Of a stretch of DNA of 33,373 bases, positions 14,726-21,529 are shown piece after piece. The stretch is from positions 1 through 33,373 of the forward strand of contig JAJCZO010000205.1 in the NCBI GenBank assembly GCA_029262355.1, given 5' to 3'. The notes beneath the pieces were generated by a model. The model searched no databases. It was not told the origin of the DNA and was given only the letters and a program-made list of their open reading frames with translations. A program made the translations under genes and the position numbers. The DNA comes from Deltaproteobacteria bacterium (lineage in GTDB: Bacteria; Desulfobacterota; Binatia; UBA12015). How positions within the stretch are numbered: the stretch's first letter is position 1; each line of letters opens with the position of its first letter.

Positions 14726-15612
14726 TGCGGCTGAAATCCCGTCGTGGCTCTGAACTGCTCATCGCTCACGGTGCATGGAAACTTGATGAAATCAATTGCG
14801 CCGGGCGGCACCGGGTACAGGCCGAGTCTGAAGAGGCGCTGCAGGGTGGGGCGCAGGGCGACCTCGGGCAAGGGAACCTGGGTGCCGCCTGCTTCCTCGA
14901 TCGCGACGTGAAGGGGGATTGCTCCGGGGCCAGCAACGTTGAAGATGCCGCGGAGCTTTCGTTCGACCGAGGTCAGGATCGCACGCGCGAGATCCTCTTC
15001 GTGCAGAAACTGCATCATCGGATCGAATCCCAGGATCGACGGTACGAACCGCTGCTTCAGGTACGTGCCGATCGCGCTGTGGACGGAATCCCCGAGGGTG
15101 TTCACGGGGCGGAGGATCGCGGTGCGGACCTCGGGATGTTGCCACAGGAATGCGGAGCACAGCGTGTCTACCTCGGCGATGTCCCGAACCTCGGGGTACG
15201 TGCGGCTTACGTTTAGGGGGAAGTCCTCGTGCATGTAGCTCGGGTTTTCGGGGAGTGCGCCGTAGGCGTACGCGCTGGACACGACCACCAGCTGGCGCAC
15301 GCCATACTCCGCGCAATAGTCGAGCAGAAGCTTGGTGCCAGCGACGTTGATCTTGTGGCGCGTCGCGAGATCGGTTCGAAAGTGGCGCACGAACGCGAGG
15401 TGTACGACCGCGTCGGGGCGTTCGTGGCGGACGACGTCCTCGAACTTCCGCCGCATGAGATCGACCACGTACACCCGGATCGGCGTGCCATCGGAGAAGG
15501 CCATCATGGGCTCGCGGTCGACCCCGCAGACTTCGAATCCCGAGGTCGCCGCGAGTCGCGCGACGAGCCGTCCCTGGCCCCCAGCCACTCCTGTGATGAG
15601 AATCTTTGGCAC
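14665..15612 (-). CDS. Atypical extended SDR (NAD-dependent epimerase/dehydratase-like)
   Basis: A 315-residue Rossmann protein. The nucleotide-binding loop is G8-x-x-G11-x-x-G14 (T-G-V-A-G-G-Q-G); D-L follows strand 3, and V-V-V-S-S-A-Y-A-Y-G marks the active-site strand. The expected Y-x3-K dyad is not clear. The local segment R-T-Y-P-E-V-R-D-I-A-E-V-D has either Y139 with R143 in place of Lys or, aligned on A-E-V-D, neither residue. NAD(P) binding is likely, but the catalytic role is open. Its gene overlaps the downstream acyltransferase by 61 bp, so both probably act on the same lipid or share regulation. The start is the ATG giving M-P-K-I-L-I-T-G. Confidence 0.8.
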   Translation of the reverse strand: MPKILITGVAGGQGRLVARLAATSGFEVCGVDREPMMAFSDGTPIRVYVVDLMRRKFEDVVRHERPDAVVHLAFVRHFRTDLATRHKINVAGTKLLLDYCAEYGVRQLVVVSSAYAYGALPENPSYMHEDFPLNVSRTYPEVRDIAEVDTLCSAFLWQHPEVRTAILRPVNTLGDSVHSAIGTYLKQRFVPSILGFDPMMQFLHEEDLARAILTSVERKLRGIFNVAGPGAIPLHVAIEEAGGTQVPLPEVALRPTLQRLFRLGLYPVPPGAIDFIKFPCTVSDEQFRATTGFQPQWTLRDIFTRFRHERERAAA

Positions 15613-15665
15613 GGCTCTCGCCGATCATAGCGGCTTCGTGGGGCCGCGTCTCGGTTCAGGCGTGC

Positions 15666-16103
15666 CTACGAGGCGCTGGGCGATGATCGTAGGAAGCTCG
15701 CGGGTCCGGCCTTGCGTCCGGGGCGAGCCAGCGGCAGTGCCCTCGCGGTCGGACGTCTGGTGTCAAGGATGTGTGTCAGCGCATCCACCCGATGGGCGTA
15801 GGGGGGAGTTCCGCCGTGGGCGCGGCGATACTCGGCCATACGCTCTCTGGCGAGGTCTTCGCCATCCTCGGCCACCTCGAACCGGATGCAGTGGGCCCTC
15901 GAGAGGAGTCGCGGCGTCGTCAGGACCTCGCGGATGCTTCTCGCGATGCCGCCGGGGGCTGCTCCGATGAACAGGATGTTTCGAACGAGGTTGCCCACCT
16001 CGAACACCCCGGGGAGCTCTGGGAGCTCCTCGAGCAGTGCGGGCGTGATCACCCGCCATTGCGCCATCGTCGACATCTCTTGCGTGAAACCCCTACCGGA
16101 CAT
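15666..16103 (-). CDS. Small GIY-YIG-like protein of unknown function
   Basis: A protein of up to 145 residues. The segment P-G-V-F (31-34), ten residues, then F-I-G-A-A (45-49) and a helix G-I-A-R-S-I-R-E-V-L matches the order and spacing of the GIY, YIG and arginine-bearing helix of GIY-YIG nucleases. A later helix with A-R-E-R-M-A-E-Y-R-R followed by P-P-Y could carry the metal-binding glutamate. I cannot name a characterised family. The GIY and YIG tyrosines are both phenylalanine here, so nuclease activity is questionable. In-frame starts at 16103, 16076 and 16067 are all possible. The gene lies between hbd and the SDR gene on the same strand, with a 53-bp gap to the latter. Its C-terminal 30 residues are Arg/Pro-rich and probably disordered. 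Confidence 0.6.
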   Translation of the reverse strand: MSGRGFTQEMSTMAQWRVITPALLEELPELPGVFEVGNLVRNILFIGAAPGGIARSIREVLTTPRLLSRAHCIRFEVAEDGEDLARERMAEYRRAHGGTPPYAHRVDALTHILDTRRPTARALPLARPGRKAGPASFLRSSPSAS

Positions 16104-16214
16104 ACTCCAAGCGGATTCCGTGCCACATAAGGGGCACGCAACTAGGGCGTCTGATGGTCGAGGGTGTCGCCAGAGTGACTCGATCTCGCCGAGTCGTCAG
16201 GGATTCGTCACTGC

Positions 16215-17111
16215 TCAGCGGGTCAGGGAGGGGTTCACACCTGCCGGCTTCGAGCTGTAGTCGTAGAATCCGAGCTTCGTCTTGCGGCCGAGCTGGCCGG
16301 TGAGCATCAGGCGACGCAGGATCGGGGGCGGTGCAAACCGGGGCTCCTGGTATTCGTCGAGGAGGTTCGACGCCATGTGGAACACGACGTCGAGCCCGAT
16401 GAAATCGGCCAGGGTGAACGGGCCCATCGGGTGCGCGGCTCCATTGCACATTGCCGTGTCAATGTCCTGAATCGAGGCGGTGCCGCGGGCCCATTCGTGC
16501 ATGGCGTCAATCATGTAGGGCACGAGAAGACGGTTCACGACGAAGCCGGTCGAGTCCTTCACCAGGACCGGCGTCTTGCCGAGGCTCGCAACGACGTCGT
16601 GGACCGCCTGGGTGACCTCGGGGTCGGTCGTAATCGTCGGCGCGATCTCGACGAGCTTCATGGCCGGCGCGGGGTTGAAGAAGTGCACGCCCAGGAACCT
16701 GTCCGGGCGCTTCGTCTTCACCGCCATCTCTGTGATGCCGAGGGTGGACGTGTTGCTCGAGAAGATGGTGCCTTCCTCGCAGATGTCGTCGAGGCGCCCG
16801 AAAGCCTCGTGCTTGGTAGGGAGATCTTCGAGGATGGACTCGATGATGAGGTCGCAGGGCCCTAGCTGGTGGAACTCCGTTGTGAGCTCGAGGCGAGCCA
16901 GCGCGGCGTCGCGGTCGGCGGCTTCCATGCGGCCCTTCTCGACATCGCGGCCGTAGGAGCCTTCGACCTTCTTCTTGAGCGCGTCGGTGTCACCGGGCGT
17001 GGCCTTCACCAGGACGGTCTTGAGGCCGGCCTTGGCCGTTACCTGAGCGATGCCCAGGCCCATCTGGCCGGCACCGAGGACGCCGATGGTCTCGATCTTC
17101 TTCGCGCTCAT
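16215..17111 (-). CDS. hbd: 3-hydroxybutyryl-CoA dehydrogenase
   Basis: A 298-residue NAD(P)-dependent enzyme that interconverts acetoacetyl-CoA and 3-hydroxybutyryl-CoA. The Rossmann loop is G-V-L-G-A-G-Q-M-G-L-G-I. The catalytic core has S-S-N-T-S-T-L-G-I, the catalytic His in G-V-H-F-F-N-P-A-P, and the C-terminal domain motif D-S-T-G-F-V-V-N-R-L-L and G-P-F-T-L-A-D-F-I-G-L-D. The length fits the stand-alone (not FadB-fused) form. AGGAG lies 8 bp before the ATG. It is divergent from the ethylmalonyl-CoA mutase gene, so it may supply 3-hydroxybutyryl-CoA for conversion to crotonyl-CoA in the same pathway; that role is inferred from context. Confidence 0.92.
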   Translation of the reverse strand: MSAKKIETIGVLGAGQMGLGIAQVTAKAGLKTVLVKATPGDTDALKKKVEGSYGRDVEKGRMEAADRDAALARLELTTEFHQLGPCDLIIESILEDLPTKHEAFGRLDDICEEGTIFSSNTSTLGITEMAVKTKRPDRFLGVHFFNPAPAMKLVEIAPTITTDPEVTQAVHDVVASLGKTPVLVKDSTGFVVNRLLVPYMIDAMHEWARGTASIQDIDTAMCNGAAHPMGPFTLADFIGLDVVFHMASNLLDEYQEPRFAPPPILRRLMLTGQLGRKTKLGFYDYSSKPAGVNPSLTR

Positions 17112-17150
17112 GTCTGGATCTCCTGGGTCGGGCGAGGTGTCTCGCTGATG

Positions 17151-17167
17151 CGCAACCGAGGGTTGCG
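17151..17167. promoter_or_regulatory. Inverted repeat in the hbd leader
   Basis: CGCAACC-GAG-GGTTGCG is a perfect 7-bp inverted repeat with a 3-nt centre. It lies 40 bp before the hbd start and about 36 nt downstream of the predicted hbd transcription start, in the hbd/ecm divergent region. It could be a repressor operator or an mRNA hairpin; the sequence does not decide. Confidence 0.4.
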
Positions 17168-17209
17168 AGCGATCGGCGAAATCCCCGTAAGTCGGTGGGT
17201 AAGTCCGGA

Positions 17210-17239
17210 ACTATAGGAATCCGGCGCGGTCTCGGTCAA
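17210..17239 (-). promoter_or_regulatory. Promoter of hbd
   Basis: On the minus strand TTGACC (17239-17234) and TATAGT (17215-17210) each match 5 of 6 consensus positions with an 18-bp spacer. Transcription should begin near 17203, leaving a leader of about 90 nt that contains the inverted repeat at 17151-17167 and the AGGAG Shine-Dalgarno. Confidence 0.65.
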
Positions 17240-17311
17240 CTCGCGCGCCCCAGGCCGGTTCTGCTCTGAGCGGCCGTGAAAACAGTGGGGCTCCCGAACG
17301 CCGCGCCGGGC

Positions 17312-17320
17312 TGCTAGGGT
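17312..17320 (+). promoter_or_regulatory. Extended -10 element before ecm
   Basis: TGCTAGGGT has the TGn extension and a TAnnnT hexamer (17315-17320). The GTG start of ecm is only 8 nt further on and has no Shine-Dalgarno, so a leaderless transcript is predicted. No good -35 is visible, as is common for extended -10 promoters. A similar TTGCTAGGGC stands at 31841-31850 before the PKD lipoprotein gene. Confidence 0.4.
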
Positions 17321-17328
17321 ACAGCGTC

Positions 17329-19308
17329 GTGGAACGCGACCGTCCCTGGGTGATGCGCACCTACTCGGGCCACTCCAGCGCCCGGGCCAGCAACGAACTC
17401 TATCGTCTGAACCTGTCGAAGGGGCAGACGGGGCTCTCCGTTGCCTTCGATCTGCCTACGCAGACCGGCTACGACAGCGATGAGCCGCTGGCGACGGGTG
17501 AAGTGGGCAAGGTGGGTGTGCCGATCAGCCACATCGGCGACATGGAGACCCTCTTCCGGGAAATTCCCCTGGCTGAGATGAACACCTCCATGACGATCAA
17601 CTCGACGGCGGCATGGCTGCTGGCGTTGTACGTCGCCACCGCCGAGCGTCAGGGCGTCGACCCGAAGGTTCTTCAGGGCACGACCCAGAACGACATCATC
17701 AAGGAGTACCTGTCCCGAGGCACGTACATCTTCCCGCCGGGACCGAGCCTCCGGCTGACGTCCGACATCATCACCTACACGGTGAACGAGGTTCCAAAGT
17801 GGAACCCGACCAACGTGTGCAGCTACCACCTCCAAGAGGCGGGAGCGACGCCGGTCCAGGAGGTCGCCTACGCGCTCGCGGCGGCTCTCGCGATCCTCGA
17901 CACGGTCCGCGAGTCGGGCGCCGTCGATCCAGATGCGTTGGGCCGGGTGGTCGGTCGGATCAGCTTCTTCGTGAACGCCGGGATGCGGTTCGTCGAGGAA
18001 ATGTGCAAGCTCCGCGCGTTCGGTCAGCTCTGGAACGAACTCACCGCAGAGCGCTACGGCGTGACCGACCCGAAGATGCTCCGTTTCCGATACGGCGTGC
18101 AGGTGAACTCGCTTGGCCTCACCGAAGCGCAGCCCGAGAATAACATCCAACGGATCGTGCTCGAGGCACTTGGCGTGACGTTGTCGCGCGACGCTCGCTG
18201 TCGCGCCCTGCAACTGCCCGCGTGGAACGAGGCGCTGGGCCTGCCGCGGCCCTGGGATCAACAGTGGAGCCTTCGGATCCAGCAGATCCTCGCGTTCGAG
18301 TCGGACATCCTCGAGTACGCCGACCTCTTCGAGGGAAGCGTCGTCGTCGAGAAGAAGGTCGACGAGATCAAAGGCGCGGCACGCGCGGAGCTCGAAGAGA
18401 TTCTCGGCCGCGGCGGCATCGTGCCGGCCGTCGAGTCGGGATGGATCAAGCAGCGGCTCGTCCGGTCGCAGTTCGAACGCCTTCGCCGCATTGAACTCGG
18501 TGAGCAGGTGGTGGTCGGCGTCAACAAGTTCCAGGAGACGGCGGACTCGCCGCTGGCCGAGAAAGGCGCGAGCTCGATCCTCACGGTCGACGAAGCGGCC
18601 GAGAGAGAGCAAATCGAGTCGCTTCGCTCGTTCCGTGTTTCGCGAAATCAGCAGGACGTCGATGAGGCGTTGCAGGCGCTGCGCGACGCGGCGACCGGCG
18701 GTGAGAATCTCATGCATGCGTCGATCCGGGCGGCGCACGCTGGCGTGACGACGGGCGAGTGGTCGGGCGCGTTGCGGGACATCTTCGGCAATTACCGTGC
18801 TCCGACCGGGATCGCGGCAAGCGGCGTCAGCGGGGTCGACGCGGCTCCGCGACTCCAGAGCTTGCGCGAGCGCGTGCAGGTTTTTTCGAGGGACGTGGGT
18901 CGCCCGCCGAAGATCCTGATTGGTAAGCCGGGGCTGGACGGTCATTCGAACGGTGCAGAGCAGATCGCGGTCGCCTGTTGTGACGCCGGCTTCGAGGTCA
19001 TCTACGGCGGCATTCGCCTCACTCCGGCCGAGATCATCGCGACCGCCTGCGATGAGGCGGTCGATCTGGTCGGCCTGAGTATCTTGTCGGGTTCCCATCT
19101 GACCCTGGTCCCCGAGGTGCTCGAGGGACTGAGAGACGGCGGGGGGCAGGACATTCCGCTGGTGCTCGGGGGCATCGTTCCCGACGAAGATGCGGACGTG
19201 CTCCGCACTCGCGGAGTCGCGCGCATCTATACCCCCAAGGACTACGATGTCCTTGCCATCGTCAACGACATGATCGACGTCGTGTCTGAACGCGCCGCGG
19301 CAGCCTAG
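17329..19308 (+). CDS. ecm: Ethylmalonyl-CoA mutase (MeaA type, B12-dependent)
   Basis: A 659-residue adenosylcobalamin enzyme of the acyl-CoA mutase family. The substrate domain starts with R-T-Y-S-G-H-S-S-A-x-A-S-N and G-L-S-V-A-F-D-L-P-T-Q-T-G-Y-D; the B12 domain (from about residue 525) has the base-off motif D537-x-H539-x-x-G542 in L-D-G-H-S-N-G. The R-T-Y-x-G-H N-terminus, single-chain form and short length match MeaA/Ecm, which converts ethylmalonyl-CoA to methylsuccinyl-CoA, better than methylmalonyl-CoA mutase (over 700 residues). The neighbour is methylsuccinyl-CoA dehydrogenase, the next pathway step. The GTG at 17329 gives the canonical N-terminus and lies just behind an extended -10 element. 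The closely related MeaA-like mutases of unknown specificity are the alternative. Confidence 0.88.
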   Translation: MERDRPWVMRTYSGHSSARASNELYRLNLSKGQTGLSVAFDLPTQTGYDSDEPLATGEVGKVGVPISHIGDMETLFREIPLAEMNTSMTINSTAAWLLALYVATAERQGVDPKVLQGTTQNDIIKEYLSRGTYIFPPGPSLRLTSDIITYTVNEVPKWNPTNVCSYHLQEAGATPVQEVAYALAAALAILDTVRESGAVDPDALGRVVGRISFFVNAGMRFVEEMCKLRAFGQLWNELTAERYGVTDPKMLRFRYGVQVNSLGLTEAQPENNIQRIVLEALGVTLSRDARCRALQLPAWNEALGLPRPWDQQWSLRIQQILAFESDILEYADLFEGSVVVEKKVDEIKGAARAELEEILGRGGIVPAVESGWIKQRLVRSQFERLRRIELGEQVVVGVNKFQETADSPLAEKGASSILTVDEAAEREQIESLRSFRVSRNQQDVDEALQALRDAATGGENLMHASIRAAHAGVTTGEWSGALRDIFGNYRAPTGIAASGVSGVDAAPRLQSLRERVQVFSRDVGRPPKILIGKPGLDGHSNGAEQIAVACCDAGFEVIYGGIRLTPAEIIATACDEAVDLVGLSILSGSHLTLVPEVLEGLRDGGGQDIPLVLGGIVPDEDADVLRTRGVARIYTPKDYDVLAIVNDMIDVVSERAAAA

Positions 19309-19367
19309 ATCGAACAAACCTCGCCGAAGGCCGTTCCCGTTCCAAGAGCAATCTAGAGGAGGAGTGC

Positions 19368-21005
19368 ATGTCGGATTCCACAGACGCGCTGAAGGCGGCG
19401 CGCGGCGCCCGCGATCAGATTCGCACCGTCGTCGACGCTGCGATTGACGCTGGACGTAAGTTGACCGATGGCGGTAAGGCGATCGACGATCACCAGCCGC
19501 ACACGGAGCGGCTCGCGTACCTGGCCACGGAGGCCGCTGCGGTCGACGCGCTGATCGACTACGCCGAGAAGGCCGACGGACGCGATCCCCTCGCGGCCGA
19601 GTCTGCCGCGATCTTCACCGCGATGGTGGGCGCGCGCGTTCGAGCACAGGCGGCAGAGCAGCTGGACGGCTTCGGGCTGTCGACCGACGTCGTAGGCGCC
19701 ACGGTGGACTCGGCTGAGTTCAAGGCGTTCATCCGCGCTGGGCTCGCCGACGCGCGGATCGAAGGAGTTGGCCGCCAGATCGTGGATCGCCAGGGCCTCC
19801 CGGATTGCCACCTCGAGGCGGAAGAGTTGCGGATGACGCGAGAAGCGGTCCGCGCGTTCGCCCAGAGCGAAGTGGCGCCCGTCGCCCAAGAGATCCACTT
19901 GAACGACGAGCTCGTTCCCGACTCGATCATCTCGAAGATGGCCGAACTCGGTTTCTTCGGGTTGGCGATTCCCGAAGAATACGGCGGCCAGGGCATGGGG
20001 AACGAAGCCATGATCCTGACCACGGAGGAGCTTTCCGCTGCGTCGCTGGCGGCGGCCGGGAGCCTGATTACGCGCCCGGAGATCCTCACGAAGGCACTGC
20101 TTGCCGGTGGGAGTGACGAGCAGAAGCACGAGTGGCTTCCCAAGCTGGCGGCGGGGGAGATCCTGGCGGCCATCTCGGTCACGGAGCCCGATACGGGTTC
20201 CGACGTCGCATCGGTCAAGATCAAGGCGGAGAAGGGGGAGCAGGACGGCCTGCCGGGGTACTTCATTTCGGGCGCGAAGGCGTGGTGTACGTTCGCCGGG
20301 CGCGCGAACGTCATTGCGATGCTCACGCGCACCGACCCCGACATGAGCAAGGGGGCCAAGGGACTCTCTCTCCTCGTCGTGCCGAAGGACCCGTTCGAGG
20401 GGCACAGCTTCAAGATGGAGCAACCCGGCGGGGGCGTCCTGGACGGCCAGGCCGACAGAACACCGGGCTACCGTGGGATGCACTCGTACTCGCTGCAGCT
20501 CGACCGCTACTTCGTCCCGGCCACGAACCTGGTGGGCGGGGAGGGGCGCGGGTTCTACCTACAGATGAGCGGGTTCGCCGCGGGGCGGCTGCAAACGGGC
20601 GGGCGCGCGACGGGTTTGAGTCAGGCGGCGATCCAGGCTGCGGCCGTTTACGCGAACGAGCGCGGCCAGTTCGGCAAGCCGATCGGGGAGTATGGGCTCA
20701 CGCGCTACAAGCTCGGTCGCATGGCGGTCGAGCTCGCGGCGGCGCGGCAGATCACGTATCACGCGGCGCGAGTGTTCGATGAGGACGAGCGCCGCGCTCT
20801 CGAGCCGGCCATGGCGAAGCTCTTCGCCTGCGATGTGGCGGTTCGTACGACGCAGGAAGCGCAGCTCCTCCACGGCGGTTGGGGCTACGCCGAGGAGTTC
20901 CCGATCTGTCGCTACGCGATCGATGCTCTCGTTTTGCCGATCTTCGAAGGTGTGAAGCCGATCCTCGAGCTCAAGGTCATCGGCCGCACGATCCTGTCGC
21001 AGTAG
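19368..21005 (+). CDS. mcd: Methylsuccinyl-CoA dehydrogenase
   Basis: A 545-residue FAD flavoprotein of the acyl-CoA dehydrogenase family that oxidises methylsuccinyl-CoA to mesaconyl-CoA. The ACAD fold begins only at about residue 150 (E-E-L-R-M-T-R-E-A-V-R-A-F-A); the N-terminal helical extension of about 150 residues is characteristic of Mcd and absent from ordinary acyl-CoA dehydrogenases. Visible ACAD signatures are I-P-E-E-Y-G-G-Q-G-M-G, S-V-T-E-P-D-T-G-S-D, R-G-Q-F-G-K-P-I and L-L-H-G-G-W-G-Y. It lies 59 bp after the mutase, the preceding pathway step, and has a strong AGGAGGAG Shine-Dalgarno. The pair is probably co-transcribed. Confidence 0.9.
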   Translation: MSDSTDALKAARGARDQIRTVVDAAIDAGRKLTDGGKAIDDHQPHTERLAYLATEAAAVDALIDYAEKADGRDPLAAESAAIFTAMVGARVRAQAAEQLDGFGLSTDVVGATVDSAEFKAFIRAGLADARIEGVGRQIVDRQGLPDCHLEAEELRMTREAVRAFAQSEVAPVAQEIHLNDELVPDSIISKMAELGFFGLAIPEEYGGQGMGNEAMILTTEELSAASLAAAGSLITRPEILTKALLAGGSDEQKHEWLPKLAAGEILAAISVTEPDTGSDVASVKIKAEKGEQDGLPGYFISGAKAWCTFAGRANVIAMLTRTDPDMSKGAKGLSLLVVPKDPFEGHSFKMEQPGGGVLDGQADRTPGYRGMHSYSLQLDRYFVPATNLVGGEGRGFYLQMSGFAAGRLQTGGRATGLSQAAIQAAAVYANERGQFGKPIGEYGLTRYKLGRMAVELAAARQITYHAARVFDEDERRALEPAMAKLFACDVAVRTTQEAQLLHGGWGYAEEFPICRYAIDALVLPIFEGVKPILELKVIGRTILSQ

Positions 21006-21122
21006 GCTCCTCGGGAGGAGAGCTGGGCGCGGGCTCGGCTCTCTGGCGCATCGAACTCGTGGGGCACACGGCGAATACGTCGTGTGCGTGTGAGGCGTTG
21101 GAGTGCGCTGCAGAGAGCCAGT

Positions 21123-21140
21123 GCCTCCCTGCCGGGAGGC
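21123..21140 (-). terminator. Hairpin after bolA
   Basis: GCCTCCC (21123-21129), loop TGCC, GGGAGGC (21134-21140) is a perfect 7-bp stem touching the bolA stop codon on the minus strand, and lies between convergent mcd and bolA. There is no T run, so it is at best a weak or Rho-assisted terminator. Confidence 0.4.
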
Positions 21141-21419
21141 TCAGCCCTGGTCCAGCCACTCGGACGGCGTAAACGCGCGTGCCGATAGGGCGTGGATCTC
21201 GGCCGGCATCATGCCGTCGAGGACGGAATAGACCGCCCGGTGGCGGGCGACGCGGTTTTTCCCCTCGAAGCGGTCGGATACGACGACGACGTTGAAGTGG
21301 CCGGCACCACCTTCGGCGCCCGCGTGGCCCGCATGGCGGGCACTGTCGTCTTCGACTTCTACGTGCTCGGCGGCCAGCCCGTCGCGCAGCTTCTCCTCGA
21401 TCTTCTGGGCCCGCGTCAT
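21141..21419 (-). CDS. bolA: BolA family protein
   Basis: A 92-residue protein with the BolA/YrbA alpha-beta pattern: V-E-V-x-D-D-S-A-R-H-A-G-H near residue 26, a strand H-F-N-V-V-V-V-S-D-R-F-E-G, the conserved R-H-R-A-V-Y and the signature M-P-A-E-I-H-A-L-S with T-P-S-E-W at the end. BolA proteins pair with monothiol glutaredoxins in iron-sulfur and redox regulation, and may bind DNA. Of several in-frame starts, the ATG at 21419 gives the normal family length; an upstream start at 21473 would add 18 residues. The insert H-A-G-A-E-G-G-A-G-H is somewhat longer than usual. No glutaredoxin gene is adjacent. Confidence 0.85.
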   Translation of the reverse strand: MTRAQKIEEKLRDGLAAEHVEVEDDSARHAGHAGAEGGAGHFNVVVVSDRFEGKNRVARHRAVYSVLDGMMPAEIHALSARAFTPSEWLDQG

Positions 21420-21477
21420 CCGAAGCTCAAGGATAACAGATTCGCGGCCCGGGGGCCCAGGGCGGGGCGACATCTGG

Positions 21478-21506
21478 TTGCCAGCCCAGGGCGCGCTGCA
21501 TATAAG
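21478..21506 (+). promoter_or_regulatory. Promoter of the ThDP-enzyme gene
   Basis: TTGCCA (21478-21483), 17 bp, TATAAG (21501-21506); each hexamer matches 5 of 6 consensus positions. It is among the best sigma70-type promoters in the window. Transcription would start near 21513, about 17 nt before the ATG at 21530. Confidence 0.65.
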
Positions 21507-21529
21507 CGGTGCCGAGCACTACGACCGCC

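Noticed and set aside
17314..19317. 667-codon open frame on the minus strand
   Set aside because: It is antisense to the complete ethylmalonyl-CoA mutase gene, Arg/Asp/His-rich, and shows no domain; it is a product of GC-rich codon bias.
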